From: Bacillota bacterium
GTDB lineage: Bacteria > Bacillota > Clostridia > Acetivibrionales > DSM-1351
Direction: 5' to 3'
DNA length: 22,827 nt
NCBI GenBank assembly: GCA_023398105.1
Contig: JAEWST010000115.1
Coordinates: 1-22,827 of the forward strand
This document shows, one piece after another, positions 22,232 through 22,827 of the stretch. The position numbers and the translations under genes are program-made. The notes below the pieces were generated by a model. The model saw only the letters and a list, made by a program, of their open reading frames with translations. It searched no databases and was not told the origin of the DNA. Within the stretch, counting starts at the first letter, position 1, and the number at the start of each line of letters is the position of its first letter.

Positions 22232-22756
22232 CTATTCGTTAACCAGATTAACTTGGCACATTTTCATGGTAAGTAACGCTGCTTTATGACTTTCAACTGT
22301 AACTCCTGCACAGCAACTTGCGTCTACAGTAACATTCATCTCCGGAAAACGAGCTTTTAGAATAAGTGCATTTGAAACCACACAAATATCTGTGCAAAGC
22401 CCACAAAGTTCGATTTCATCTAAATCATTGGATATATCGGCAATATGCTCTGCTAGTTCGATTGAACCAAAAGAGGTCTTATCAATAACCTCACATCCAG
22501 ATATATCAAGTTCGGTGGCAATTTCATGTCCCTCTGTTCCAAAAATACAATGTTCCACAGGTAAATATTTACCTTCCTGTGTCTGCAGATAATTGTTGTA
22601 ATGAGTATCACGAGTAAAAATGATTTTTTCGTTTGCTTTTTTAGATTCTTCAATTTTTGCCTTAACAGCTGGCACAATTGCTTGAGCCTCAGGTGAACCT
22701 AGTGCTCCTTTGATGAAATCATTTTGCATGTCTATAACAACAAGTAGTTTTTTCAT
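22232..22756 (-). CDS. Nicotinamidase-type cysteine hydrolase
   Basis: This 174-residue isochorismatase-fold hydrolase is of the nicotinamidase (PncA) group and would deamidate nicotinamide to nicotinate. The N-terminus LLVVIDMQNDFIKGALG gives the catalytic Asp, TRDTHYNNY and VEHCIFGTEGHEI the metal/substrate region, and ELCGLCTDICVVSNAL the nucleophilic Cys. The upstream in-frame TTG at 22771 lies in the ribosome-binding site itself; ATG 22756 follows GGAGG by 8 bases and gives the normal MKKLLVV start. It is the first complete gene of the NAD operon seen here. A deamidating enzyme together with NadE implies the nicotinate route for the operon. Confidence 0.92.
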   Translation of the reverse strand: MKKLLVVIDMQNDFIKGALGSPEAQAIVPAVKAKIEESKKANEKIIFTRDTHYNNYLQTQEGKYLPVEHCIFGTEGHEIATELDISGCEVIDKTSFGSIELAEHIADISNDLDEIELCGLCTDICVVSNALILKARFPEMNVTVDASCCAGVTVESHKAALLTMKMCQVNLVNE

Positions 22757-22775
22757 AACATATACCTCCAATTTT

Positions 22776-22827
22776 TTATTTAATTAGCTTTGTGAATAGT
22801 TTTGCAGGTCTATGGCCTTTATCGCCA
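22776..22827 (-). CDS. Possible 3' end of an upstream gene
   Basis: A minus-strand frame entering from the right edge encodes GDKGHRPAKLFTKLIK and stops at TAA 22778-22776, 20 bases before the nicotinamidase ATG. The spacing fits one more operon gene upstream, but a second frame is also open to TAA at about 22786, and no family can be named from 16 residues. Confidence 0.3.
   Translation of the reverse strand, partial: GDKGHRPAKLFTKLIK

Overview
The window reads as the chromosome of a low-GC, anaerobic, cellulolytic-type Clostridium (Ruminiclostridium/Acetivibrio-like). The clues are AT-rich DNA with strong GGAGG ribosome-binding sites, a secreted protein ending in a type I dockerin, a hybrid-cluster protein with an Fnr-like regulator, a split transketolase, and the mercury-methylation genes hgcA and hgcB, which occur only in certain anaerobes. 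Genus and species are inference. Almost every gene is on the minus strand; the Crp/Fnr regulator is the exception.

Layout (left to right; minus-strand transcription runs right to left). 1-1729: an RloA/RloB (AbiL-type) two-gene defence pair, with RloB cut by the window edge. 2209-4957: hcp (hybrid-cluster protein with a C-terminal DUF1858) and a divergent Crp/Fnr regulator, with a candidate operator centred at -41.5 of hcp. 5150-6647: ECF sigma factor plus membrane anti-sigma factor. 7012-8667: secreted leucine-rich-repeat/transglutaminase-like/dockerin protein. 8967-10744: split transketolase. 11203-13097: arsR-hgcA-hgcB, the most notable metabolic locus. Its promoter carries an ArsR-type dyad, and hgcBA is flanked by inverted copies of a 36-bp repeat that also occurs once at 1940-1975. 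13427-14731: an MFS exporter broken by a nonsense codon and two frameshifts. 15006-16617: a two-gene abortive-infection-like cassette (AbiTii protein plus partner) sharing an almost identical 16-residue motif; the partner's 5' end is broken by two micro-duplications. 16850-18544: AIPR-family abortive infection protein. 18936-22756: an NAD salvage operon (nicotinamidase, PRPP-synthetase-like protein, NAMPT/NAPRT-like phosphoribosyltransferase, macro-domain remnant, NadE).

How it fits together: three abortive-infection-type loci (RloAB, AbiTii pair, AIPR), an NAD-rebuilding operon of the kind used against NAD-depleting immunity, several decayed genes and a dispersed repeat all suggest an accessory region. 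hgcAB sits inside it, between inverted repeats and next to a dead transporter gene. The best candidates for something undescribed are (a) the AbiTii/partner pair joined by the SGSQIQQGTINS-type motif, which looks like a self-association or amyloid-like signalling motif, (b) the hgcBA segment bounded by inverted repeats, and (c) the NARP1-like NAD cluster whose macro-domain gene has lost two internal blocks.
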